Source: Propionibacteriales bacterium
GTDB taxonomy: Bacteria; Actinomycetota; Actinomycetes; Propionibacteriales; Nocardioidaceae
Direction of reading: 5' to 3'
Assembly (NCBI GenBank): GCA_026392465.1
Contig: JAPLCA010000018.1
Span: 36,721 to 100,720, forward strand
DNA: 64,000 nucleotides
In this document: positions 7,864 through 16,326 of the stretch, one piece after another
How the letters are laid out: the number at the start of each line of letters is the position of its first letter
Position numbering within the stretch: position 1 is the first letter of the stretch
Notes under the pieces: model-generated
The model's database searches: none
What the model was told of the DNA's origin: nothing
The model's input: only the letters and a program-made list of their open reading frames with translations
Position numbers and translations under genes: made by a program

Positions 7864-8557
7864 GGGCGTGCGGACCCGACGTGGGTCCTTCGAGGTCGGC
7901 CCGGTGGACTGCGAGGTGGCCGACGGTGAGCTGCTGGCCCTCGTGGGCGTCAACGGCTCGGGCAAGACCACGGTCCTCTCGGCGCTCCTCGGTCAGGTGG
8001 AGGTCACCGGCGGAGCGGTCGTGCTCGACGACGACGTCGTCGACCTCGGTGCGCGCCGCCATCTCGCCCGGGTCGGCTACGTGCCCGACGAGGAGGCGAC
8101 CGTCTACCCCGAGCTGACGGCCGACGAGTACTACGCCCTGCTGGCAAGAGTGCGCGACACCGACCGGGCCGCGCAGACGCTTCGCCACGCGGCCGACCTG
8201 GCGTACCGCCTCGGACACGCGCCCGGCAGCACGCCCTTCGCCGCGTTCAGCCACGGGATGCGCCGCAAGACACAGCTCGTCGCCGCGCTGATGCACCGTC
8301 CCCGTCTGCTCCTCGTGGACGAGCTGAGCAATGGCCTCGATCCATTGGCGGCAGGAACCGCCGACCGGATGCTCGACGACGCCCGGGCCGACGGAGCGGC
8401 GGTCGTCGTCAGCACTCACGACCTCGCCTGGGTCGAGCGCCGGGCCGACCGGGTGGTCCTGCTGCACGGCGGTCGCGTCGTGGCCACCGGCACTGTCGAC
8501 GAGGTGCGAGGTCGGCATCGGGCGCTGGCGTCGGCGTACCAGGAGCACGTCGGGTGA
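7850..8557 (+). CDS. ABC transporter ATPase of the peptide cassette
   Basis: 235 residues. Walker A GVNGSGKTT at 33-41, signature SHGMRRK, Walker B LLLVDE followed by a D-loop-like NGLDPLA, and a switch His in STHDL. Of the CcmA/multidrug/bacteriocin-immunity type, with separate permease. It starts at GTG 7850 inside the protease gene and overlaps the permease gene by four bases (GTGA). It presumably powers export of, or immunity to, the mature peptide. Confidence 0.9.
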   Translation: MLRLEGVRTRRGSFEVGPVDCEVADGELLALVGVNGSGKTTVLSALLGQVEVTGGAVVLDDDVVDLGARRHLARVGYVPDEEATVYPELTADEYYALLARVRDTDRAAQTLRHAADLAYRLGHAPGSTPFAAFSHGMRRKTQLVAALMHRPRLLLVDELSNGLDPLAAGTADRMLDDARADGAAVVVSTHDLAWVERRADRVVLLHGGRVVATGTVDEVRGRHRALASAYQEHVG

Positions 8558-9948
8558 CGGGGGTCCTGCTCGCGCGCGTGCACGGGCGCCACGTCCTCCT
8601 GCGCGGCGCATCGCCGAGGATCGCGCTGGCCCTGGCCGGGCTGGTGGGCGCGGTCGCGGCGTCCGGGGCGGTCTTCGCGCGCTCCCGGTGGCGTGACGAG
8701 GTGTCCACGGGTGCCGTGCTCGTGCCGCCGTCGCTCGTGCTCGCGGTCGGCCTGGCGATCGTGGTGCTTGACCAGACCGCTCCCCGCGGGGTCCACGGCC
8801 CGCTGCTGACCCTGCCGGTCGGTCGTCGTGCGGCCGCCCGTCTGCAGCGGCTGCCGGGTCTGCTCGCGCTCGGGCTGCTGGTGCTCGTCTGCACTCCCGC
8901 GCTCCTGCTCCTCCTCAGCGAGGTCGGCACGGGCTACCTCGAGGCGTCGCTGATGGTCGCGGTCTGCGTCGTCGCAGGAGTCGCGACGGGCCTCCTGTGC
9001 TCTGTGGTCGCCAGCGGCGCGACTGCCGCGGCCGCGCGCCTCGGCGTGCCCGCGGTCGTGGCGGCTCCGCTCGCGGCGCTCGTGTGGACCGGCTGGACCC
9101 TGGCGACCGTCGGGGCCGTCGGCCACGGCCTGCTGCATCCGCTCGCCCCGGCGTTGGCCGTGTGGCCGCGGGTGCTCGACGTGATGACGGGCGGCCGTGC
9201 AGCCGTCGATCTCGGGCTCGACCTGCTGCTCTGGACGGTGCTGGCTGGTCTGCTGCTCGGGGCGGTGCGACCGGATCCCGGTCTGCGGGGCGTCTGGGGG
9301 CGGAGACGGTTCCGGCGTGTCCCGCTGCTGGTGCTGCAGGTCACCCGGGTCCTGCGTGCCAGGCCCACGCAGGTGCATCTGCTCATGGGGACGAGCCTGC
9401 TGGCCGTGCTGGGCGTGGCGCCTCAGTGGCGTCCCGAGGTCGGTCCGTCCACCGGCGGTGTCGTGGTGGCGGCTCTCGTGTGCGCGGTGGCGGGGGTGGC
9501 GTTGCGCGGACTCGACGGTGTGCTCCCGCTCGACGTGCGCTGGCTCGTCACGTCGTGGCGGCATGTCGGGCTCGCGCTGGGCGGTGTTCTCGTCTGCACG
9601 GCCCCGCTGATCCTCGTGGGACTGGCGCTGTCCTCGCCCTCCGGTGTCGGGATGGTGCTCGTGCCGCTGGTCCTCTGTGTCGCAGCGACGGGGGTCGGTC
9701 TCGCAGTCGGTGCCGTGCTGGGCGCGCCCGCCGGCGACCCCGTGGCTGAGCTGGGCGCCGTCGGCGCGCTGGCCACGGTCGCCCTCGTGCTCGGTGGCGG
9801 CGCGGACCCCGCTGCGCTCGTCACCCTGCTGTCCGCCGTGACCGTGGCGGCCGTCCTCGTCGGCGTGCGAGCCGAAAACGGCCTGCTCGCCCGCACTCGT
9901 CGGGGGGACGTCGACCCCCCTCCGACGTCAGAAGGAGAGACCGGATGA
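8554..9948 (+). CDS. ABC transporter permease of the peptide cassette
   Basis: 464 residues, very hydrophobic, with roughly ten to twelve predicted membrane segments (for example LVLAVGLAIVVLD, LPGLLALGLLVLVC, VAGVATGLLCSVVAS, GVVVAALVCAVAGVAL, MVLVPLVLCVAATGVGLAV). There is no signal peptide and no known catalytic motif. Start GTG overlaps the ATPase stop, and the gene overlaps the following small membrane gene by four bases (ATGA). The length suits a full-size permease of the ABC-2-like class, working with the ATPase as a homodimer. Transport of the cassette's own peptide is inferred. Confidence 0.75.
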   Translation: MTGVLLARVHGRHVLLRGASPRIALALAGLVGAVAASGAVFARSRWRDEVSTGAVLVPPSLVLAVGLAIVVLDQTAPRGVHGPLLTLPVGRRAAARLQRLPGLLALGLLVLVCTPALLLLLSEVGTGYLEASLMVAVCVVAGVATGLLCSVVASGATAAAARLGVPAVVAAPLAALVWTGWTLATVGAVGHGLLHPLAPALAVWPRVLDVMTGGRAAVDLGLDLLLWTVLAGLLLGAVRPDPGLRGVWGRRRFRRVPLLVLQVTRVLRARPTQVHLLMGTSLLAVLGVAPQWRPEVGPSTGGVVVAALVCAVAGVALRGLDGVLPLDVRWLVTSWRHVGLALGGVLVCTAPLILVGLALSSPSGVGMVLVPLVLCVAATGVGLAVGAVLGAPAGDPVAELGAVGALATVALVLGGGADPAALVTLLSAVTVAAVLVGVRAENGLLARTRRGDVDPPPTSEGETG

Positions 9949-10250
9949 GCGTGCTCGGACCACGACCCTGGCGACCGGTGAGACGCGGTGTCGCGCTGGG
10001 GATGCTGCTGGCCTGCCTCCTGCTCGCGGTACTCGCGGTGCAGGCCACCCGCGCCCTCGGCGACCGCGACGGCCGTGTCGCGGCAGGCGTCGGGAACGTG
10101 GAGATGGTCGTCCTGACACGCAGCGCTTCCGACGGGGCGAGCAGCGCCTCGCTCGGCGTCCGTCCGGGAGCGGCGTCGCTGCTGCTCCTGCCAGGGGCTG
10201 GCGCGGCAGTGGGTGCACTGCTGGCACGGCGCTTCTCAGGCGCTCCGTGA
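9945..10250 (+). CDS. Small two-TM membrane protein of the peptide cassette
   Basis: 101 residues. Membrane segments at about 14-35 (GVALGMLLACLLLAVLAVQA) and 75-92 (ASLLLLPGAGAAVGALLA) with a roughly 40-residue loop between. It is translationally coupled to the permease by an ATGA overlap and is the last gene of the cassette. Size, topology and position suit an immunity or transporter-accessory protein; this is inference, as no family is recognised. Confidence 0.65.
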   Translation: MSVLGPRPWRPVRRGVALGMLLACLLLAVLAVQATRALGDRDGRVAAGVGNVEMVVLTRSASDGASSASLGVRPGAASLLLLPGAGAAVGALLARRFSGAP

Positions 10251-10337
10251 GGTGACCCACACCTGCTCCCGAGCATGTGACTCGCGAGTAGAGTGACCGG
10301 CACCCCACCACCTGTGTCCATGCAAGGGAGCAACCCC

Positions 10338-11528
10338 ATGACCCAGTCCGTGATCGTCGCCGGCGCCCGCACGCCGATCGGTCGCCTCCTCGGCGGCCTC
10401 AAGACGCTGTCCGGCACCGACCTCGGTGGCATCGCCATCAAGGGCGCCCTCGAGAAGGCCGGGATCACCGGCGACCAGGTCGACTACGTGATCATGGGCC
10501 AGGTCCTCGGGGCCGGCGCTGGTCAGGTGCCCGCCCGCCAGGCCGCGTTCAAGGGCGGCATCCCGCTCGACGTCCCCGCCCTGACCATCAACAAGGTCTG
10601 TCTCTCCGGCATCAACGCGATCGCGCTGGCCGACCAGCTGATCCGCGCCGGCGAGTACGACGTCGTCGTCGCCGGTGGCCAGGAGTCGATGACGCAGGCG
10701 CCGCACCTGCTCCAGGGCTCGCGCGAGGGCACCAAGTACGGCAAGACCACCCTGCTCGACCACATGGAGTACGACGGCCTGTGGGACGCGCTCACCGACC
10801 AGGCGATGGGTGCGCTCACCGAGCAGCGCAACGCCGACGTCGACACGTTCACGCGTGAGGAGCAGGACGCCTTCGGGGCCCGGTCCCACCAGCTCGCCGC
10901 GACCGCCCAGAAGAACGGCGTCTTCGACGAGGAGATCGTCCCCGTCGAGATCCCGCAGCGCAAGGGCGACCCGGTCGTCGTCTCCGCCGACGAGGGCGTC
11001 CGCGGCGACACCACGGCCGAGTCGCTCGGACGGCTGCGTCCGGCGTTCTCCAAGGACGGCACCATCACTGCCGGCACGGCCAGCCAGATCTCCGACGGCG
11101 CCGCCGCCGTCGTGGTCATGAGCAAGGCGAAGGCCGAGGAGCTCGGCCTGAGCTGGATCGCCGAGATCGGCGCGCACGGCAACGTGTCCGGCCCCGACTC
11201 CACGCTGCAGGAGCAGCCCGCGAACGCGATCGAGAAGGCGCTCGCCAAGCAGGGCAAGACCGTTGCCGACCTCGACCTGGTCGAACTGAACGAGGCGTTC
11301 GCCGCGGTGGGCATCGCCTCGACGCGCAAGCTCGGCATCTCCGAGGAGATCGTGAACGTCAACGGCGGCGCGATCTCGCTCGGGCACCCGATCGGGATGA
11401 GCGGCGCACGCATCGTGCTGCACCTGGCGCTGGAGCTCAAGCGTCGCGGTGGTGGTCTCGGCGCAGCCGCGCTGTGCGGTGGCGGCGGCCAGGGTGACGC
11501 CCTGCTCATCACGGTGCCGTCCGCCTGA
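10338..11528 (+). CDS. Acetyl-CoA C-acetyltransferase (thiolase)
   Basis: 396 residues from ATG 10338, with AAGGGAG upstream; earlier in-frame starts precede the ribosome site. The nucleophilic Cys88 lies in [10 protein letters not shown]. The His motif ([10 protein letters not shown]) and the second catalytic Cys (CGGGGQGDA) lie near the C-terminus, as in biosynthetic/degradative thiolases. It condenses or cleaves acetoacetyl-CoA. Complete and family-sized. It is followed after 29 bases by the MeaB-like GTPase gene and fits the acyl-CoA enzymes at 0.2, 3.6 and 19.1 kb. Confidence 0.95.
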   Translation: MTQSVIVAGARTPIGRLLGGLKTLSGTDLGGIAIKGALEKAGITGDQVDYVIMGQVLGAGAGQVPARQAAFKGGIPLDVPALTINKVCLSGINAIALADQLIRAGEYDVVVAGGQESMTQAPHLLQGSREGTKYGKTTLLDHMEYDGLWDALTDQAMGALTEQRNADVDTFTREEQDAFGARSHQLAATAQKNGVFDEEIVPVEIPQRKGDPVVVSADEGVRGDTTAESLGRLRPAFSKDGTITAGTASQISDGAAAVVVMSKAKAEELGLSWIAEIGAHGNVSGPDSTLQEQPANAIEKALAKQGKTVADLDLVELNEAFAAVGIASTRKLGISEEIVNVNGGAISLGHPIGMSGARIVLHLALELKRRGGGLGAAALCGGGGQGDALLITVPSA

Positions 11529-11557
11529 CGGCCGACCACCGTCCACACCGACCGCCC

Positions 11558-12526
11558 GTGGCTGCCTCGCGCCTGCGCGCACCCGACGTCGCCGACCTCG
11601 TCGCGCGACTGCGGGAGGGGCAGCCCCGGGCGGTCGCCCGTCTCATCTCCCTGGTGGAGGACGAGTCACCCGTGCTCCGCGAGGTCAGCGCGGCGCTCGC
11701 GCCGCTCGTCGGTCGGGCGCACGTCGTCGGCCTCACGGGATCGCCCGGCGTCGGAAAGTCGACGTCGACCGCCGCCCTGGTCACCGCGCTGCGCGCACGG
11801 GGCAAGCGGGTGGGCGTGCTGGCGGTGGACCCGACGTCGCCGTTCACCGGCGGCGCGCTGCTCGGCGACCGCATCCGCATGGGCGACCACGCCACGGACG
11901 ACGGGGTCTACATCCGCTCGATGGCCAGCCGCGGACACCTCGGGGGACTGTCCTGGGCCGCTCCGCACGCCCTGAGGGTGCTCGACGCGGCGGGCTGCGA
12001 CGTCGTGCTCGTCGAGACGGTCGGCGTCGGTCAGTCGGAGGTGGAGGTGGCCGGGCTCGCCGACACGACGCTCGTCCTGCTGGCGCCGGGCATGGGCGAC
12101 GGCATCCAGGCCGCGAAGGCCGGCATCCTGGAGGTGGGCGACGTCTTCGTCGTCAACAAGGCCGATCGCGACGGTGCGCAGTCCACCCGGCGGGAGCTGC
12201 GTTCCATGGTCGCCATGGCCGAGCGGCCGGAGGGTGCCTGGAAGCCGCCGATCGTCCTCACCGTTGCCTCGCGCGGCGAGGGCATCGACGACGTGGTGAC
12301 GGAGATCGACCGTCACCGGGCGCACCAGGACGCCAGCGGCGAGCTGCGCCGACGCAGGCTCGCCCGGACGCGACGGGAGATCGAGGCGGTCGCCGTCCAC
12401 GAGCTGCGGGAGCGGTTCGGGCACGTCGGCGCCGACGCCCGGCTGGACGACCTCGCCGCCGAGGTGCTGGCCGGCGAGCAGGATCCGTTCGCCGCGGCGG
12501 ACGTGCTGCTCGACGTGGTCCAGTGA
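11558..12526 (+). CDS. meaB: Methylmalonyl-CoA mutase-associated GTPase
   Basis: 322 residues. P-loop GSPGVGKS at 61-68, then the MeaB/ArgK signature VDPTSPFTGGALLGDRIRM, VETVGVGQSE switch region and base-specificity NKAD. MeaB gates cofactor loading and protects B12-dependent acyl-CoA mutases. Starts at GTG 11558, 29 bases after the thiolase stop. No mutase gene lies in the window. Its presence with ccr and the epimerase supports flux through ethylmalonyl/methylmalonyl-CoA. Confidence 0.95.
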   Translation: MAASRLRAPDVADLVARLREGQPRAVARLISLVEDESPVLREVSAALAPLVGRAHVVGLTGSPGVGKSTSTAALVTALRARGKRVGVLAVDPTSPFTGGALLGDRIRMGDHATDDGVYIRSMASRGHLGGLSWAAPHALRVLDAAGCDVVLVETVGVGQSEVEVAGLADTTLVLLAPGMGDGIQAAKAGILEVGDVFVVNKADRDGAQSTRRELRSMVAMAERPEGAWKPPIVLTVASRGEGIDDVVTEIDRHRAHQDASGELRRRRLARTRREIEAVAVHELRERFGHVGADARLDDLAAEVLAGEQDPFAAADVLLDVVQ

Positions 12527-12602
12527 GACCGACGCCCGGGACCCGCTGACGTGGGACGGGCCACGCCGGGCGCGCCTGCCGGGACACGGGGCCGGCCTGG
12601 GG

Positions 12603-12608
12603 TAGGAA
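12603..12608 (+). promoter_or_regulatory. -10 hexamer of a leaderless promoter
   Basis: TAGGAA is seven bases before the GTG at 12616, and no ribosome site intervenes. Confidence 0.45.
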
Positions 12609-12615
12609 TGGTGCC

Positions 12616-12774
12616 GTGCTGAAGAAGGTCCTCGTGCTCCTCGTCGCCGCGTTCGTGGTCTACTACCTGCTGACCGCGCCCGCTGGTGCTGCCGACGCGG
12701 TCAGCGGAGCGGTCAACGCGGTCATCGACGCCTTCGGGCAGGTCTTCATCTTCGTCGACGAGCTCACCCGGTAG
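12616..12774 (+). CDS. 52-residue membrane peptide
   Basis: GTG 12616 to TAG 12774. The product starts MLKKVLVLLVAAFVVYYLLT: a basic n-region and one hydrophobic helix, then AGAADAVSGAVNAVIDAFGQ and an acidic end. Codon third positions are nearly all G/C, as in real genes here. The gene sits in the 253 bases between meaB and the PH-domain gene, five bases before the latter, so the two are likely cotranscribed. A single-pass membrane microprotein of unknown role. Confidence 0.65.
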   Translation: MLKKVLVLLVAAFVVYYLLTAPAGAADAVSGAVNAVIDAFGQVFIFVDELTR

Positions 12775-12779
12775 TCCCC

Positions 12780-13349
12780 GTGCTGGGCAGCTCCGCGCTG
12801 GCCGCCCTGCTGGCGCGGATCCCGGACCAGGACGTCGAGGGCCACCTCCTCGCTGAGGAGGGTGAGCACGTCATCGACCTCGTGCGCAAGCACGGTGTCG
12901 TGTACCTGCGCCCCGCGGCCGTGGCGCTGGCCGCGCTGCTCGTCGGCGTGCTCGCGTTCGTCGGTCCGATCCAGCTCGGCTGGTTGTTCCTGCTGCTGGC
13001 TGCCGGCGGCCTCGGGTACGCGCTCTACTGCGTCGCGCGGGAGCACCGCGACGTCTTCGTCATCACGAACATGCGCGTCTTCCGCGCGTCGGGCGTCTTC
13101 TCGGTGCGCATCGCGACGATGCCGATCACCCGCATCCTCGACATCACGGTCGAGAAGCCGTTCGTGGGTCGCCTGCTGGGCTACGGGCACTTCGTGTTCG
13201 AGTCCGCCGCGCAGGCGCAGGGACTGCGCGACATCCGCTACATCGGCGACCCCGACGAGCGCGACCTGACGATCCAGCGGGTCGTGCAGCGAGCCGGGTT
13301 GCGCGGACCGCGACCGGACGGCCCGCGGCCGCTGCCCGACGGTCGCTGA
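12780..13349 (+). CDS. Membrane protein with bacterial PH domain
   Basis: 189 residues. Two membrane segments at about 46-82 (AAVALAALLVGVLAFVG and WLFLLLAAGGLGYALY), then a bacterial PH-like domain at about 88-170 (DVFVITNMRVFRASGVFS, MPITRILDITVEKP, GYGHFVFESAAQAQGL). This two-TM plus PH layout is common and of unknown biochemical role in actinobacteria. The C-terminus is Pro/Arg/Asp rich. GTG start at 12780, five bases after the preceding microprotein stop. Confidence 0.85.
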   Translation: MLGSSALAALLARIPDQDVEGHLLAEEGEHVIDLVRKHGVVYLRPAAVALAALLVGVLAFVGPIQLGWLFLLLAAGGLGYALYCVAREHRDVFVITNMRVFRASGVFSVRIATMPITRILDITVEKPFVGRLLGYGHFVFESAAQAQGLRDIRYIGDPDERDLTIQRVVQRAGLRGPRPDGPRPLPDGR

Positions 13350-13395
13350 CGAACGGGGCGCGCGGACAGCCGACCCGACTCCGGGGGTGGGTTCC

Positions 13396-13401
13396 TAGGA
13401 T
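13396..13401 (+). promoter_or_regulatory. -10 hexamer of leaderless ybbN-like promoter
   Basis: TAGGAT is six bases before ATG 13408, without a Shine-Dalgarno. Confidence 0.55.
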
Positions 13402-13407
13402 GGGCCC

Positions 13408-14310
13408 ATGAGCTTCTCGCGTCCCGGTGCCATCGACCTCTCCGCCCTGGCCAAGCCGTCCGCCCCGGCGGGCGCTCCGTCGGGCCCCGGCGGCGGCTAC
13501 ACGGTCGACGTGTCGGAGCAGACCTTCCAGACCGTCGCGCTCGAGGCGTCCATGCAGCACGTCGTCGTGCTCGCCCTGTGGTCTCCCCGCGCACCGCAGA
13601 GCCGCGACTTCGTCGACCTCCTCGCGCGGGTCGTCGACACGCTCGAGGGACGGGTCCTCCTCGCGGCGGTCGACATCGACGCCAACCCGGCAATCGCCCA
13701 GGCGCTCCAGGCGCAGGGCGTCCCCGTCGTCGTCGGTCTCGTGAAGGGCCAGCCGGTGCCGCTGTTCCAGGGCCTCGCCGAGGAGACCGAGGTGCGCCAG
13801 TACCTCGAGCAGCTGGTGGCGCTGGCGGTGCAGAACGGACTGACCGGTCGCGCGACCCCGGCCGGGGTCGAGCCGGCCGAGGCCGAGGAGCCTGCGGAGG
13901 ACCCCCGGTTCGCCGCGGCCGACGCGGCGTTCGCGGCCGGTGACACCGACACGGCCGTGGCGGAGTACGAGCGGCTCGCGCTGCAGCACCCCGGCGACGC
14001 CGAGGTCGCCGAGCGCCTCGCCGGCGTCAAGCTGTTCGCCCGCACGAAGGACGCCGACCTGCAGCAGGCCCGCAAGGCCGCCGCGGACGCCCCGGACGAC
14101 GTCGACGCGCAGCTCCTCGTTGCCGACCTCGACGTGAGCGGCGGACACGTCGAGGACGCCTTCGCGCGGCTCGTCGGACTGGTCCGCACCGCGCATGGCG
14201 ACGACCGCGACCGGATCCGTGAGCGGCTCCTGGAGCTGTTCACGGTGGTGGGCACCACCGACCCCCGTGTCGCCGACGCGCGACGCGCTCTCGCGTCGGC
14301 GCTCTTCTGA
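13408..14310 (+). CDS. YbbN/CnoX-like thioredoxin-fold and TPR protein
   Basis: 300 residues. Residues about 30-150 form a thioredoxin-like domain (VVVLALWSPRAPQSRDFVDLL, then VPVVVGLVKGQPVP with the cis-Pro). The redox CxxC is replaced by SPRAPQS, so it cannot act as a thiol oxidoreductase. Residues about 165-300 are TPR-like helices (FAAGDTDTAVAEYERLAL). This matches the co-chaperone family that holds unfolding proteins for GroEL or DnaK; the chaperone role is inferred from the family. Probably translated leaderless. It is separated by 72 bases from the next gene. Confidence 0.85.
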   Translation: MSFSRPGAIDLSALAKPSAPAGAPSGPGGGYTVDVSEQTFQTVALEASMQHVVVLALWSPRAPQSRDFVDLLARVVDTLEGRVLLAAVDIDANPAIAQALQAQGVPVVVGLVKGQPVPLFQGLAEETEVRQYLEQLVALAVQNGLTGRATPAGVEPAEAEEPAEDPRFAAADAAFAAGDTDTAVAEYERLALQHPGDAEVAERLAGVKLFARTKDADLQQARKAAADAPDDVDAQLLVADLDVSGGHVEDAFARLVGLVRTAHGDDRDRIRERLLELFTVVGTTDPRVADARRALASALF

Positions 14311-14382
14311 CGGCGGCGGCCTCGCCTGCGCGTTAGGGTGCGGCGACGGCAGCCGTGGGAGCAGCCACGGCGAGGAGGGGTG

Positions 14383-15363
14383 ATGGCGCGACGTCTGGCC
14401 TGGCCGCTCGTCGCCGTCGGTCTCCTGCTCGCGCTCGCCGGTGCCGCCGTCATGGTCGTCCTCGGTCCCGACAGCCGCTTCACGACGGGACCGCACGCGG
14501 TCCGGACCGACGGCGTCGCCGTGGTCACCGCGCCCGACGTCATCACCTACCGCGGGCTGCAGGTCGACGTCCTGGTCGAGGTCCCCGTCAACAAGCCGGT
14601 GTTCGTGGGCCTCGGCAACACGGTCGACGTGCAGGACTACCTGGCCGGCACGCGACGGCTCGAGGTCACGTCGTTCCGTGCCCCGTGGACGGTGCGCACG
14701 GCGGAGCGTCGCGGTCGACCGGCGCTGCCCGGCGCGCCCACGGCACTCGACTGGTGGATCGCCGACTCCGCGGGACTCGGCGGTGCGTCGATCAGCACGA
14801 CCCTGCCCGACACGCCGGTGTCGCTCGCGATCCTCGCGGTGGGCGCCTCGGACCTCTCCGGCCTGCGGGTCACCTTCGCCTACGGCGTGAGGGGCGGCTT
14901 CGGGCTCGGTCTCGGCGCGCTGCTCGGGGGCCTGGGGCTCGCGTGGTCCGGGGTGCTCCTGCGACGCGGGTCGGTGGCGTTCACCGGTGGTCCGCGACGT
15001 CCGCGGCGCGAGCGCGGCAGCGAGCCGGAGGAGGAGGTCGAGGTCGTGGAGGAGGAGGTCTACGTGTTCGTCGACGAGCACGGGGTCGAGCACGAGATCA
15101 CGGCCGAGGAGGCAGCCCGGCTGCAGGAGCGGCTCGCCGCCGAAGGACCCGACAGCACCGCCCTCGACCCGGGTGCGGCCGAGCCTGCCGCGACCGGGCC
15201 TGCTGCGACCGAGCCTGCTGCGACCGACGAGCCCGCCGCCCGCGTCGTACCACCCCCGCCGGTCGTCTACGTGTTCGTCGACGAGGACGGGGTGGAGCAC
15301 GAGGTCTCCGAGGACGAGCTCGCCGACTACGAGGTCGTCGACGACGAGGAGCGTGACCGATGA
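14383..15363 (+). CDS. Membrane protein with duplicated VYVFVDE-GVEHE motif
   Basis: 326 residues from ATG 14383, with GAGGAGGGG just upstream. One N-terminal membrane segment (about 6-27), an extracytoplasmic region of about 150 residues, a second segment (about 168-192, GLGLGALLGGLGLAWSGVLL) and an acidic cytoplasmic tail. The tail carries the same short motif twice, YVFVDEHGVEHEITAEE near 228 and YVFVDEDGVEHEVSEDE near 304, separated by an Ala/Thr/Pro linker (ATEPAATDEP). Such tandem short motifs look like docking sites, but no partner is known. It overlaps the lipoprotein gene by four bases (ATGA), so the two probably act together. Family not recognised. Confidence 0.7.
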   Translation: MARRLAWPLVAVGLLLALAGAAVMVVLGPDSRFTTGPHAVRTDGVAVVTAPDVITYRGLQVDVLVEVPVNKPVFVGLGNTVDVQDYLAGTRRLEVTSFRAPWTVRTAERRGRPALPGAPTALDWWIADSAGLGGASISTTLPDTPVSLAILAVGASDLSGLRVTFAYGVRGGFGLGLGALLGGLGLAWSGVLLRRGSVAFTGGPRRPRRERGSEPEEEVEVVEEEVYVFVDEHGVEHEITAEEAARLQERLAAEGPDSTALDPGAAEPAATGPAATEPAATDEPAARVVPPPPVVYVFVDEDGVEHEVSEDELADYEVVDDEERDR

Positions 15364-16322
15364 GCCGGCGGTCCGCCCCGGTCGTGGTGCTGCTGGCCTG
15401 CGTGCTGGTCCTGACCTCCTGCACCGTGCCCCGCCCGCGCGACGACCGTCCTGCCTCGACGGTCCCGATCGACCGGGCCGGGGTCGAACGGGTGCTGAGC
15501 CGCTACGACCAGGTGCGGGAGGCCGCCGCGAAGCTGCTGGACCCCAAGCCGCTGTCCACCGTCGAGAGCGGCGCGGTGCTCGCGATCGACACCGGGTCGT
15601 TCGACGTCGCGCAGCGGCTCTCGCGCGGAGTGGGGTCCGACGGCACGTCGGACCAGGTCGAGCGGCTCGCGGTGCCCCGGTTCACCGCCTACCCGCTCTG
15701 GTTCGTCGTCGAGGTCCGCGACCCTGCCGCGAAGGTCAACCGCGTGCAGGTCTTCGAGCGTGGGTCGGCCGTCGACCCCTGGTTCCTCGTGGCGAGCCCC
15801 GAGACGGTGCTGAGCACGCGTCTGCCCGAGCTGCGGGAGCGCGACGGTGCCGCGCTCACCGTCGACCCGCGCAGCGCGACCGGCATGAGCATGTCGCCGC
15901 AGGAGGCCGCCGACCGCTACGCCGCCGCGCTCGAGGACCCCTCGGCGTCGCAGGCGCGGACGATCGAGAGCGACGACTTCCGGGCGCAGATGCGCACCGC
16001 CGCGCGCCGCAACGCCGCGCTCGACGGCGTCCGGTTCAGCCAGACGTGGAAGTCCGAGAAGGTCACCCACGCGCTCAGGACGGCCGACGGGGGAGCGCTG
16101 GTCTTCGCCACCCTCGAACGGGTCGACTCCTACCGCGTCCGCGACGGCATCCAGGTGACCTGGCCGGACGACTCCCCGCAGAAGGCGCTGCTGGAGTCGG
16201 GGGTCTCCTCGTCCGGTCGTCTGCGCTACCTGCACCAGGTGCTGGTCGAGATCCCCGGCGGCTCCGGGCGACCGCGCGTCATCGGGCAGTACGGCGGCGT
16301 GGTGGAGGCCGAGGGTCCCTGA
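15360..16322 (+). CDS. Lipoprotein, function unknown
   Basis: 320 residues. The signal peptide ends in the lipobox LTSC (Cys21). The mature protein is an all-soluble, mixed alpha/beta sequence with no catalytic motif that I recognise (YDQVREAAAKLLDP, RFTAYPLWFVVEVRDP, YLHQVLVEIPGGSG). It is translationally coupled to the preceding two-TM protein, which suggests a membrane-associated pair on the outer face of the cytoplasmic membrane. It is convergent with the GNAT-Nudix gene, with only four bases between stops. Confidence 0.75.
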   Translation: MSRRSAPVVVLLACVLVLTSCTVPRPRDDRPASTVPIDRAGVERVLSRYDQVREAAAKLLDPKPLSTVESGAVLAIDTGSFDVAQRLSRGVGSDGTSDQVERLAVPRFTAYPLWFVVEVRDPAAKVNRVQVFERGSAVDPWFLVASPETVLSTRLPELRERDGAALTVDPRSATGMSMSPQEAADRYAAALEDPSASQARTIESDDFRAQMRTAARRNAALDGVRFSQTWKSEKVTHALRTADGGALVFATLERVDSYRVRDGIQVTWPDDSPQKALLESGVSSSGRLRYLHQVLVEIPGGSGRPRVIGQYGGVVEAEGP

Positions 16323-16326
16323 CGAC

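Noticed and set aside
5691..10250. Lanthipeptide, lasso or sactipeptide cluster
   Set aside because: No LanB/LanM/LanKC, lasso cyclase, YcaO or radical-SAM gene lies in or next to the cassette.
13408..14310. Classical thioredoxin
   Set aside because: No CxxC; the long TPR-like C-terminus fits YbbN/CnoX instead.
13144..15300. Long minus-strand frame over ybbN-like and membrane protein genes
   Set aside because: Antisense to well-supported genes, with composition typical of GC-rich shadow frames.
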